Origin: JBAUHN01 sp049680295
GTDB lineage: Bacteria; Pseudomonadota; Alphaproteobacteria; Rhodobacterales; Rhodobacteraceae
Length of the DNA stretch: 8,350 nt
Assembly (NCBI GenBank): GCA_049680295.1
Contig: JBAUHN010000120.1
Span: 1 to 8,350 of the forward strand
Reading direction: 5' to 3'
Shown here in pieces: positions 1-6,472 of this stretch. The notes under the pieces were generated by a model. That model searched no databases. It was given only the letters and a program-made list of their open reading frames with translations, and was not told the DNA's origin. Within the stretch, counting starts at the first letter, position 1; each line of letters starts with the position of its first letter. The position numbers were made by a program, and so were the translations under genes.

Positions 1-339
1 GGCATGATCCGCGAGAACGGCCATGTCACAATGCCGTTTGGCGTCATGGGTGGTGCGTATCAACCCACAGGCCACGCGCGATTCGTGTCCAACATGGTCG
101 ATTTCGGGATGGACGCGCAAACAGCAATCGACGCGCCGCGCGTATTTTCAGACAATGGCACGCTAAAGGTTGAACAAGGGTATTCAGACAAGACCCGTCA
201 GGAATTGGCCGATTTGGGGCATCACGTAACCGTTGCAGACAAACCAATCGGCGGCGCGCAGGCCATCAATATCCGCAGTGATGGCGTGTTGGAAGGTGCC
301 AGCGATCCACGTAAAGACGGCTGCGCGCTTGGGTATTGA
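1..339 (+). CDS. ggt: Gamma-glutamyltransferase, C-terminal fragment (5' end outside window)
   Basis: The reading frame is open from base 1 and ends at a TGA at 337-339, giving about 112 residues of the C-terminus. The segment has the typical small-subunit tail of gamma-glutamyltranspeptidases: a PFGVMGG.YQPTGH stretch, then RFVSNMVDFGMDAQTAIDAP, and the terminal DPRKDGCALGY. These enzymes cleave the gamma-glutamyl bond of glutathione and related compounds and transfer the group to water or amino acids, usually in the periplasm after self-cleavage of a proenzyme. The catalytic threonine at the start of the small subunit lies upstream of the window and cannot be checked, nor can the signal peptide. 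The ATG at base 4 is internal, not a start. The gene converges on hspQ with a 37-nt gap in which I see no convincing terminator hairpin with a T-run. Confidence 0.9.
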   Translation, partial: GMIRENGHVTMPFGVMGGAYQPTGHARFVSNMVDFGMDAQTAIDAPRVFSDNGTLKVEQGYSDKTRQELADLGHHVTVADKPIGGAQAINIRSDGVLEGASDPRKDGCALGY

Positions 340-376
340 GGGTCAGAAATTCAGGCCAACCCGACCAAACGCAAAC

Positions 377-703
377 TCAGTTCAGCTGAAAATGCAGTGG
401 ATAGGCGCCGTCATTGAACGGACCAAAAAGATCCGGAATATCCGGATGATCTACAGGTTCGCCCGAATAATCGGCGACCAGGTTTTGTTCCGACACATAG
501 GCGACGTAATAGCTTTGGTCATTTTCAGCCAAAAGATGGTAGAACGGCTGTTCTTTCACCGGGCGATTGTCTTCGGGTATCGCCTCGTACCATTCGTCGG
601 TGTTTGCAAAATTCGGATCGACGTCGAAAACCACACCGCGAAACGGATGGTTACGGTGCCGGACCACCTGGCCCAGTGAATACTTTGCGCGTGTTCTAAT
701 CAT
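377..703 (-). CDS. hspQ: HspQ, heat shock protein / hemimethylated-DNA-binding (YccV-like) protein
   Basis: A 108-residue protein matching the HspQ/YccV family in length and pattern. Near the N-terminus is GQVVRHRNHPFRGVVFDVDP (about 11-30), followed by a QPFYHLL segment (52-58), a YYVAYVSEQNLV strand-helix region (65-76) and an acidic-proline C-terminal part. In E. coli HspQ is a small cytosolic heat-shock protein reported to bind hemimethylated oriC DNA and to act as a specificity enhancer for the Lon protease; which role applies here is not visible. The ATG at 703 aligns with the family's start and has a CCCCT complement (AGGGG on the coding strand) at 714-718, 10 nt upstream. The gene stands alone, convergent with ggt and divergent from the transglycosylase gene. 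An exact CTTGAAA lies upstream (737-743) but at poor spacing for a promoter that keeps this ribosome binding site. Confidence 0.93.
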   Translation of the reverse strand: MIRTRAKYSLGQVVRHRNHPFRGVVFDVDPNFANTDEWYEAIPEDNRPVKEQPFYHLLAENDQSYYVAYVSEQNLVADYSGEPVDHPDIPDLFGPFNDGAYPLHFQLN

Positions 704-757
704 TACAATAAAGCCCCTACCGCGACAAATTTACTGTTTCAAGAAGAATTTGTCTAA

Positions 758-777
758 CTATTGAGCCTAAACAATAG
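758..777. repeat. Short dyad CTATTG-N8-CAATAG upstream of hspQ
   Basis: Arms at 758-763 and 772-777 are perfect inverted copies separated by 8 nt. The dyad lies 55-74 nt upstream of the hspQ ATG, where an operator or activator site could sit. No known binding-site consensus was recognised and 6-bp arms are not statistically impressive in A/T-rich DNA. Confidence 0.3.
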
Positions 778-879
778 GAAACAGACTGTGTTCACATACC
801 AAACAATACAAGAAAAATCATGTGGTTTTTCAGATATTTCCAAGAAAAACAGCAGTTTTACGACACTGGACCGTGCCGC

Positions 880-913
880 AAATCAAAAATCACGGGTGAT
901 TATTTCTTGATTT
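880..913. repeat. Imperfect nested inverted repeat upstream of the transglycosylase gene
   Basis: Outer arms AAATCAA (880-886) and TTGATTT (907-913) flank inner arms AATCAC (888-893) and GTGATT (896-901), which are separated by only GG. The left outer-inner gap is 1 nt and the right gap 5 nt, so the symmetry is imperfect. The right outer arm contains TTGATT, a -35-like hexamer. A hairpin here is not followed by a T-run in either direction, so an operator is more plausible than a terminator. Function is inference. Confidence 0.4.
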
Positions 914-939
914 CCTGACCGGAATTTATCCGCTATAGT
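907..939 (+). promoter_or_regulatory. Weak sigma-70-like promoter candidate for the transglycosylase gene
   Basis: TATAGT at 934-939 is a good -10 hexamer and would place the transcript start near 946, about 20 nt before the ATG at 966. The only nearby -35-like sequence is TTGATT at 907-912, but the 21-nt spacer is longer than the usual 16-18. Either the -35 is degenerate or an activator compensates. The call rests mainly on the -10 hexamer and its position. Confidence 0.3.
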
Positions 940-965
940 TGCAAAAAAAAGAAAGCGAGAGGCAG

Positions 966-1553
966 ATGAGCAGAACTCTTCGCGCTATGATAGTTGTGTT
1001 GCTGGTAGCATCCTGTGGCGGCGGTCAATCTTCCGCGCCACGCGGGCTGGATAATGCATGCACAATTGTCAAACAGCGCCCTGAATACCTAAAGGCATTT
1101 CGTGCAACCGAGCGGCGTTGGGGGGTCCCCGTTCACGTGCAGATGGCCACGATCCATCAAGAAAGCAAATTCGTTTCCGACGCGCGCACACCCTATAAAT
1201 ACGTGCTGGGTGTAATCCCGATGGGACGCCAATCCAGTGCCTACGGGTATGCGCAAGCGCTGGATGCAACCTGGGATGAATACCGCAGCGAAACCGGAAA
1301 ACGCACGGCAAGGCGCAACCGGATCAGGGATGCCTCTGATTTTATGGGGTGGTACATGAACATCTCGCGCGAGCGGAACAGCATCTCATTGACCGATGCG
1401 CGCAATCAATATCTGGCCTACCACGAAGGTCACACAGGTTTCGCGCGGGGCAGCTACAACCGCAAATCATGGTTGCTGCGGGTGGCAGGAAATGTCGACC
1501 AACGTGCTGCAATGTATCAATCGCAACTCGCCGCGTGCAGCGCGCGCCTGTAG
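966..1553 (+). CDS. Small SLT-type lytic transglycosylase lipoprotein
   Basis: A 195-residue protein. Residues 1-16 form a short basic-hydrophobic signal ending in a lipobox, LLVASC, with the lipidated cysteine at 17 and a GGG flexible start of the mature chain. The catalytic domain spans about 45-190: IHQESKF (63-69) carries the probable catalytic Glu66, SSAYGYAQALDATW (90-103) stands where SLT enzymes have their GLMQ-type motif, and YLAYHEGHTGFARGSY (149-164) fits the closing AYN-type motif of the fold. SLT enzymes cut the MurNAc-GlcNAc bond of peptidoglycan and leave a 1,6-anhydro end. Ser at +2 after the cysteine is absent (Gly instead), and no Asp retention signal is visible, so outer-membrane sorting is the simplest guess. 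The ATG at 966 has GAGG at 959-962, only 3 nt away; the TTG at 939 overlaps the -10-like hexamer and lacks a ribosome site, and the ATG at 987 also lacks one. It converges on lolA. Confidence 0.82.
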   Translation: MSRTLRAMIVVLLVASCGGGQSSAPRGLDNACTIVKQRPEYLKAFRATERRWGVPVHVQMATIHQESKFVSDARTPYKYVLGVIPMGRQSSAYGYAQALDATWDEYRSETGKRTARRNRIRDASDFMGWYMNISRERNSISLTDARNQYLAYHEGHTGFARGSYNRKSWLLRVAGNVDQRAAMYQSQLAACSARL

Positions 1554-1597
1554 GAAATCACCGCGGGCCTGTTTCGAAAGGGCCTACGGCGACCAGA

Positions 1598-2203
1598 TCA
1601 GCGATTACGTCTGTTGCTGAGGCTATTTGTATCAAAAAGCTGGTTTGACAGCGCGCCACCTTTGGTCAGCGCGCCCAGTATTACTGTTGTCTGCCCACCG
1701 TTTGCATCATTGATGATCCATTGGCGCAATTCGACAGGGTTGCCGGTAAAAGCCATCTGAATGCTGCCGTATTCAGGATTTTCAGGGTCTTGCGCCGTGA
1801 CCAGCGTCGCGGTGCCGTCGTATTCGTGCCCGACCACCATACGCGCACGCCCCAGATCAACCGTCCTGGCCAGAATAATCGACAATGGCGTGCGCTTAAG
1901 CGGATAGGTTTCGGGTGGCTGGTTCGATTTGGTGTCAAAGATCACAACCGCACCCGATCCGGCCACGACAAGCGCGGTTTCAGGTGGATTATATTCGAAC
2001 CTCACCTTTCCAGGGCGTTTGATAAAGACCTTTCCAGTGCTGATCGACCCATCGTCATTGATCTGGGTGAAATCCCCGACCGCCGTCTGAAATCCATTCA
2101 GAAAGGATGAAATCTCGGTTAGGGGCAATTTTTGGGCCGCGGCGGGGAAAGCCGTCAGCAAAACCAGCCCAACGACAAGTGAGGTGCGGCGAAGAAAAGT
2201 CAT
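1598..2203 (-). CDS. lolA: LolA, periplasmic outer-membrane lipoprotein carrier
   Basis: A 201-residue secreted protein. Residues 1-23 are a classical signal peptide (FLRR, hydrophobic core, then AFPAAA-Q with likely cleavage after Ala23). The mature part shows LolA-family landmarks: GDFTQ (43-47), a KRPGKVRFEY strand (62-71), the YPLKRTPL segment (100-107) and QWIINDANGGQTTV near the C-terminus (161-174). LolA accepts outer-membrane lipoproteins from the LolCDE transporter and carries them across the periplasm. The frame is open upstream into the end of ftsK, but the ATG at 2203 is chosen because it begins the signal peptide and has AGGA (complement at 2211-2214) 7 nt upstream. It follows ftsK by 145 nt on the same strand, a neighbour order familiar from alphaproteobacteria. 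Its 3' end lies 44 nt from the convergent transglycosylase gene, with no clear terminator between them. Confidence 0.92.
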   Translation of the reverse strand: MTFLRRTSLVVGLVLLTAFPAAAQKLPLTEISSFLNGFQTAVGDFTQINDDGSISTGKVFIKRPGKVRFEYNPPETALVVAGSGAVVIFDTKSNQPPETYPLKRTPLSIILARTVDLGRARMVVGHEYDGTATLVTAQDPENPEYGSIQMAFTGNPVELRQWIINDANGGQTTVILGALTKGGALSNQLFDTNSLSNRRNR

Positions 2204-2292
2204 TGCGTCATCCTGTAAATCAAAAGCCTTGCCAAAAGACATAGGCGCACGGCCGATGATATTCGATATCAACCTGCGAAATGGCCCTGCAT

Positions 2293-2310
2293 TCAGCGAT
2301 CTAACGCTGA
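2293..2310. repeat. Dyad TCAGCG-N6-CGCTGA between ftsK and lolA
   Basis: Perfect 6-bp arms (2293-2298 and 2305-2310) with a 6-nt loop lie 38 nt past the ftsK stop and 90 nt before lolA. On the minus strand the stem is not followed by a T-run (next bases ATGCAG), so it is not an intrinsic terminator for ftsK. On the plus strand TTTT follows, but no plus-strand gene ends here. It could be an mRNA stem in the ftsK-lolA junction or chance. A second short palindrome, GATAT-TCG-ATATC, lies nearby at 2258-2270. Confidence 0.35.
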
Positions 2311-2348
2311 TTTTCAGGCGTATTTCCGCATTATTACCCGGCCCGAAG

Positions 2349-5165
2349 TTATCCTTGCTCTGGAACCAAGATTTCGCGCTTGCCGACGTGGTTGGCGGGC
2401 GACACCAGACCCTGATCTTCCATCTGCTCGACCAGTCGTGCAGCTTTGTTGTAGCCAATGGCCAGTTTGCGCTGGATATAGCTGGTCGAACACTTGCGAT
2501 CTTTGATCACAATCGCCACAGCGGTGTCATACAACGCGTCTTCGCCATCGGTATTGCCGCCCAGACCCAGCACCTGATCAATGCTGCTTTCCTGGTCATC
2601 GGATGGGCCATCAACAACGCCGCCGACATAATCCGGCTCACCATAAGCTTTCAGGTGATTGACGATTTCTTCGACCTCTTCGTCGCTGACAAAAGGACCA
2701 TGACAGCGCGTGATTTTCGCGCCCCCGGCCATATACAACATGTCCCCCATGCCCAACAGCTGCTCGGCACCCATTTCACCAAGGATCGTGCGGCTGTCGA
2801 TTTTTGAGGTCACCTGAAACGAAATCCGCGTGGGAAAGTTCGCTTTGATGGTGCCGGTGATAACGTCCACAGACGGGCGCTGCGTCGCCATGATCAGGTG
2901 GATACCACTTGCCCGCGCCATTTGCGCCAGACGCTGAATGCAGGCCTCGATCTCTTTGCCGGCTACCATCATCAGATCGGCCATCTCATCCACAATCACC
3001 ACAATATAGGGCAACGCTACAGGTGTGCTTTCTTCAGTCTCAAACACCGGATCGCCGGTTTCATCGTCAAACCCGGTTTGCACAGTGCGGCTGAACAGCT
3101 CGCCCTTATCCAGCGCCTCGCGAACCCGGCCGTTGTAACCTTCGATGTTGCGCACGCCCATTTTGGACATTTTCTTATAGCGCTCTTCCATCTCGCCGAC
3201 GGTCCACTTTAGCGCGACAACGGCTTTTTTAGGGTCGGTCACAACCGGCGACAACAGATGCGGAATGCCATCGTAAACCGACAGTTCCAGCATTTTGGGA
3301 TCAATCATGATCATTCGGCATTCTTCGGGTGTCAGCTTGTAAAGCAGGCTCAGGATCATCGTGTTGATCGCCACGGATTTACCCGACCCGGTGGTCCCGG
3401 CAATCAGCAAATGCGGCATCTTTGCCAGGTTGGCAACAACCGCATCGCCGCCGATGTCCTTGCCCAAGGCAAGTGGCAGGCGCATGTTGCTGTCGCCAAA
3501 ATCACGGCTGCTGAGGATTTCGCGCAGAACAACCTTTTCGCGGGTTTCATTGGGCAGTTCGATCCCAATCACCGACCGTCCGGGCACAGTGCTGACCCGC
3601 GCAGACAATGCGGCCATCGAGCGGGCAATATCATCGGCCAGACCGATAACGCGACTGGCTTTCAAACCGGGTGCCGGTTCCAACTCGTACATGGTGACAA
3701 CCGGACCGGGGCGCACGCTGACAATGTCGCCTTTCACGCCGTAATCATCCAAAACCGATTCCAGCATCCGCGCGTTTTCTTCCAACGCTTCGTCGCTGAG
3801 TTGCAGGCGCGGAACATGCACAGGATTTTCCAACAGGTTCAGCGGCGGCAATTCGAACCCCGGATGGGTGTCATCAAATGACAGTGTCGGCTGCGCTTCG
3901 GCCTGTGCGCGGCGCGAGGGTTGGACGGGCTTGCGCGCCGGTTGCTGCACAACCTTTCGCGGCTCAGCCACCGGGATCTGCGGTGCCACGCCCTGATCAT
4001 AGGAATAGGCATCCATTTCTTCAACAATATCACCGGATTGCGCACCTTCGAAAGGTGCTGCAACGCCCTGCTGCGCCGTCAAAGGCGGCTCTGCCCGTGC
4101 CCCCGCGGTGCCCAAAACCAATGCATCCGGGCCGCGACCCAAGCCTTTGGTCAGTGGCGCCTCAATCGCTGTGGTGGCCAGTCCGCTGCGCACGCGTGAT
4201 TTAATCACGTCGGCGATTTTGGCTTTGATCCGGTCATCGCCGGGGCCTTCGCCCACATCAACGGTGCTATAGGTTTCGATCAATTCCGGTTCCGGCATGC
4301 TGTCGGGACGTTTGATCAGCCCCGGCATCCGCGCCAAAAGGCCTGTCTTCACCTCGGCCTCATATCCGTCATCATCCGGCGCACGTGGAACAGCACCACT
4401 GGCCCCTTCAGCCATAGCAAATTCGGCGGCTTCCTGCGCTGACACACGCGCGCGTTCGCGACGTTCTGCCTGCCGCGCCTTCAAACCTTGGGCGGCGGAC
4501 AGAGCACCACTGGCACCCCGTCCCAAAACCGTCATCAAACCGGCATAGGCCATGATCAGGCCCACCAGCAGATAGCGCCCGATACTGGCCAGTTCCGGCC
4601 GCGTAAAGCCGAGGACAAATGCGCCCATCGCCACGATAGCCACACCCATCACCAGCGACATCATCTTGACCGTTACCGAGGTCCACACCGGAATGATATT
4701 CAGCAATGCGCCCATAACCGTATCGCCAAACAGCCCGCCCAGACCAAAGCTGTGGGTTTGCAGCCACAGATCACCCGGCGTCAGCGTCGCCGCATATATC
4801 GCGCCCAAAGCAATCGCAATCGGTGCGAAAATCAGCCGCCCAACGGCGCGATCTTCGCCGCGGTGCAAGGCAAACCGCAAGCCCCAGACAAGAAGGACAA
4901 TGCTAAGCCCCCAAGCGCCCCAGCCGACGATCATAAACAAAGGTGCCGCAATCGAGGCACCGATCCGGCCCATCATATTTTGAACAGGCGCATCCGTGGA
5001 CACCATCCAATTGGGATCATCCGGCGTGTAGGAACCAATCATCGCGGCAGCCATCAACCCGACAATAATCAAGGCAATACCCAGCAGTTCCTTGCCGCGT
5101 TTTTCGACTGCGGCTTGCATATTGCTGTCCAGCAAAGGGCCGCGTCCACGTGTTTGATATGCCAT
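2349..5165 (-). CDS. ftsK: FtsK, septal DNA translocase
   Basis: A 938-residue FtsK/SpoIIIE-family ATPase. The N-terminal membrane domain has five hydrophobic stretches, about 27-46, 72-98, 110-129, 165-187 and 197-215. A charged, Pro/Ala/Glu-rich linker runs about 216-435. The alpha/beta motor follows (437-865), with Walker A GTTGSGKS (590-597, Lys596) and Walker B IVVIVDEMADLM (Asp726, Glu727), plus the ATQRPSVDVITGTIKANFPT stretch typical of the family. The C-terminal winged-helix gamma domain (about 874-938, RKCSTSYIQRKLAIGYNKAA) reads polar DNA motifs and contacts XerD in studied members. The protein sits at the division septum and pumps chromosome termini into daughter cells for dimer resolution. 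Length lies between Bacillus SpoIIIE and E. coli FtsK, mainly because of linker size. The ATG at 5165 has AAGGA (complement 5173-5177) 7 nt upstream. It starts 15 nt after the aminotransferase stop, which indicates co-transcription. Confidence 0.97.
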   Translation of the reverse strand: MAYQTRGRGPLLDSNMQAAVEKRGKELLGIALIIVGLMAAAMIGSYTPDDPNWMVSTDAPVQNMMGRIGASIAAPLFMIVGWGAWGLSIVLLVWGLRFALHRGEDRAVGRLIFAPIAIALGAIYAATLTPGDLWLQTHSFGLGGLFGDTVMGALLNIIPVWTSVTVKMMSLVMGVAIVAMGAFVLGFTRPELASIGRYLLVGLIMAYAGLMTVLGRGASGALSAAQGLKARQAERRERARVSAQEAAEFAMAEGASGAVPRAPDDDGYEAEVKTGLLARMPGLIKRPDSMPEPELIETYSTVDVGEGPGDDRIKAKIADVIKSRVRSGLATTAIEAPLTKGLGRGPDALVLGTAGARAEPPLTAQQGVAAPFEGAQSGDIVEEMDAYSYDQGVAPQIPVAEPRKVVQQPARKPVQPSRRAQAEAQPTLSFDDTHPGFELPPLNLLENPVHVPRLQLSDEALEENARMLESVLDDYGVKGDIVSVRPGPVVTMYELEPAPGLKASRVIGLADDIARSMAALSARVSTVPGRSVIGIELPNETREKVVLREILSSRDFGDSNMRLPLALGKDIGGDAVVANLAKMPHLLIAGTTGSGKSVAINTMILSLLYKLTPEECRMIMIDPKMLELSVYDGIPHLLSPVVTDPKKAVVALKWTVGEMEERYKKMSKMGVRNIEGYNGRVREALDKGELFSRTVQTGFDDETGDPVFETEESTPVALPYIVVIVDEMADLMMVAGKEIEACIQRLAQMARASGIHLIMATQRPSVDVITGTIKANFPTRISFQVTSKIDSRTILGEMGAEQLLGMGDMLYMAGGAKITRCHGPFVSDEEVEEIVNHLKAYGEPDYVGGVVDGPSDDQESSIDQVLGLGGNTDGEDALYDTAVAIVIKDRKCSTSYIQRKLAIGYNKAARLVEQMEDQGLVSPANHVGKREILVPEQG

Positions 5166-5172
5166 GCCTGTT

Positions 5173-5177
5173 TCCTT
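5173..5177 (-). promoter_or_regulatory. ftsK ribosome binding site in the 15-nt aminotransferase-ftsK gap
   Basis: AAGGA on the coding strand sits 7 nt before the ftsK ATG and 3 nt past the aminotransferase TAA (5181-5183). It fixes the ftsK start and leaves no room for a promoter between the genes, so ftsK either relies on an upstream transcript or has a promoter inside the aminotransferase gene. Confidence 0.7.
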
Positions 5178-5180
5178 GAA

Positions 5181-6365
5181 TTATTGCGGGTATAGGCAAT
5201 CGCGGATCAATTCGATCCCACGCGCCGTTTCCGCTTTTGGGGCCACCATGGCGACCCTAATGTATCCCGATCCCGGGTTTGTTCCGTCAACGTCCCCAGC
5301 CAGATAGGCCCCCGGCAGCACGCGCACCCCGGTCTCGGCCCATAGCTTTTTCGCGGCCACTTCGCCGTCATCAACCGGCAGCCACAAAAAAAACCCTGCC
5401 TGCGGAGACGTAAAGCCTGCGACATTCCCCAAAATACGATCCGCGATGTCGTATTTTTCTACGTAAAGCCGCCGGTTCTCGACGACATGTTCTTCATCGC
5501 TCCAAACCGCAGCTGAGGCCGCCTGTATCGGCTGCGGCAACGGGGCGCCCGCGTAATTTCGAAGCTGCCGGATTTCCGTGATTGATTTCGCACCACCTGC
5601 AACAAACCCCGACCGCAATCCGGGTAAATTCGACCTCTTGCTCAGTGAATGAAAAATAACAACCCGGTCCGGGTCCGCGCCAATTTCCTCAGCAACCTGC
5701 AATGCGCCAACGGGGGCCTCGTTGCGGTAAATCTCGCTATAGCATTCGTCGGCAAAAATCTTGAAATCAAAGCGTTCCGCCAGCCCGATTAACTGCGTCC
5801 AATAGGCGCGGCTTGCAACCGCACCCTGCGGGTTCGCGGGCGAGCAGATATAGGCGGCGGTCGTGCGGTTCAAAATGTCATCAGACAAGCGCGCGTAGTC
5901 AGGCAGATGATCCGTCTCGGCGGTTGCGGGCACCATGACCGGGTCCGCTGCAACCGACAAAGCCGCAATCATATAGACCTGATAAAACGGATTGGGCATC
6001 AAGACGACAGGCCGTTTGCCTGCCTTGGTCTCGGGGCACAGCGCCATCGCCGCGTTATACAACCCTTCGCGCGTGCCATTCAGCGCCATAACCTGACTGT
6101 CGGCATCCAGCGTCACACCATACCGGCGCTGCACAAAACCGCAGATCGCCTGGCGCAAATCGGGTGAGCCTTCGTTTGGCGGGTAAATGTTAAAACCGGC
6201 AGCATTTTCGGCAATCACATCCGTGACCCAGCTGGGAAAGCTGTGTTTCGGCTCACCTATGGTCATGTGAATAGGCGTGCCGCCGCCCTCATGCACATCC
6301 AATAAAGCGCGCAAACGCGGCCATGCGTGGGCCGGAAGGTTCGAAAACCGCTCGGGTAACAACAT
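5181..6365 (-). CDS. PLP-dependent class I/II aminotransferase, DapC-like
   Basis: A 394-residue fold-type I aminotransferase. Landmarks: TIGEPKHSFP near the N-terminus (35-44), YPPNEGSPDLRQAI (61-74), NGTREGLY cofactor-phosphate region (96-103), SPANPQG (175-181, Asn178), FADECYSEIY with Asp206 and Tyr209, SLSKRSNLPGLRSGF with the probable Schiff-base Lys243, and GYIRVAM with substrate-carboxylate Arg370. The SKRSN.PGLRSGF form of the lysine motif resembles N-succinyldiaminopimelate aminotransferases (DapC), which would place it in lysine and meso-diaminopimelate synthesis, but class I/II enzymes are hard to assign by motif and another amino acid substrate is possible. The frame is open upstream to 6590, overlapping the amidase gene; the ATG at 6365 is chosen because GAGG (complement 6374-6377) lies 8 nt upstream and MLLPERF begins the conserved domain. 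The amidase stop is 107 nt upstream and ftsK 15 nt downstream. Confidence 0.88.
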   Translation of the reverse strand: MLLPERFSNLPAHAWPRLRALLDVHEGGGTPIHMTIGEPKHSFPSWVTDVIAENAAGFNIYPPNEGSPDLRQAICGFVQRRYGVTLDADSQVMALNGTREGLYNAAMALCPETKAGKRPVVLMPNPFYQVYMIAALSVAADPVMVPATAETDHLPDYARLSDDILNRTTAAYICSPANPQGAVASRAYWTQLIGLAERFDFKIFADECYSEIYRNEAPVGALQVAEEIGADPDRVVIFHSLSKRSNLPGLRSGFVAGGAKSITEIRQLRNYAGAPLPQPIQAASAAVWSDEEHVVENRRLYVEKYDIADRILGNVAGFTSPQAGFFLWLPVDDGEVAAKKLWAETGVRVLPGAYLAGDVDGTNPGSGYIRVAMVAPKAETARGIELIRDCLYPQ

Positions 6366-6472
6366 CAAAACTGCCTCAGGGTCGGGATCATTGGCGTCCC
6401 GTTTCCCCCAAATTAGCCAAGCGGACCCGGCGCGTCCAGAAAAACCCGCACGATTCCGGTCATTTGTGGCTT

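Larger units (their letters stand above)
704..965. other. A/T-rich divergent intergenic spacer between hspQ and the transglycosylase gene
   Basis: This 262-bp spacer is clearly richer in A/T than the flanking genes and holds no credible coding frame. It must carry the promoters of both divergent genes. Visible structure, left to right: the hspQ ribosome binding site (714-718); CTTGAAA on the minus strand (737-743); a CTATTG/CAATAG dyad (758-763, 772-777); alternating A- and T-tracts that can pair in more than one way (812-859); an imperfect inverted repeat at 880-913; and a TATAGT -10-like hexamer (934-939). No tRNA, riboswitch or conserved RNA was recognised. Short dyads occur by chance in A/T-rich DNA, so their role is uncertain. 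Confidence 0.6.

Noticed and set aside
233..679. A 148-codon plus-strand open frame overlapping the ggt end and antisense to hspQ
   Set aside because: It starts inside ggt and runs antisense across hspQ; both of those have strong family signatures, and this frame has none.
921..945. Sigma-54 (-24/-12) promoter suggested by TTGCA at 939-943
   Set aside because: There is no GG at the required distance upstream, so the -24 element is missing.
1554..1597. Bidirectional terminator between the transglycosylase gene and lolA, suggested by repeated GGGCCT around TTTCGAAA
   Set aside because: GGGCCT is a direct, not inverted, repeat, the TTTCGAAA palindrome is too short, and no T-run follows on either strand.
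2204..2458. Long N-terminal extension of the LolA frame into ftsK
   Set aside because: The ATG at 2203 begins a standard signal peptide with a good ribosome site; the extension would bury that signal internally and overlap the ftsK coding end in another frame.
4488..5195. A 235-codon plus-strand open frame opposite the 5' part of ftsK, and several other frames of 100-207 codons opposite ftsK
   Set aside because: They are antisense to an unmistakable FtsK, have compositions rich in Arg, His, Gln and Pro typical of reversed high-GC codons, and show no recognisable domain or ribosome site.
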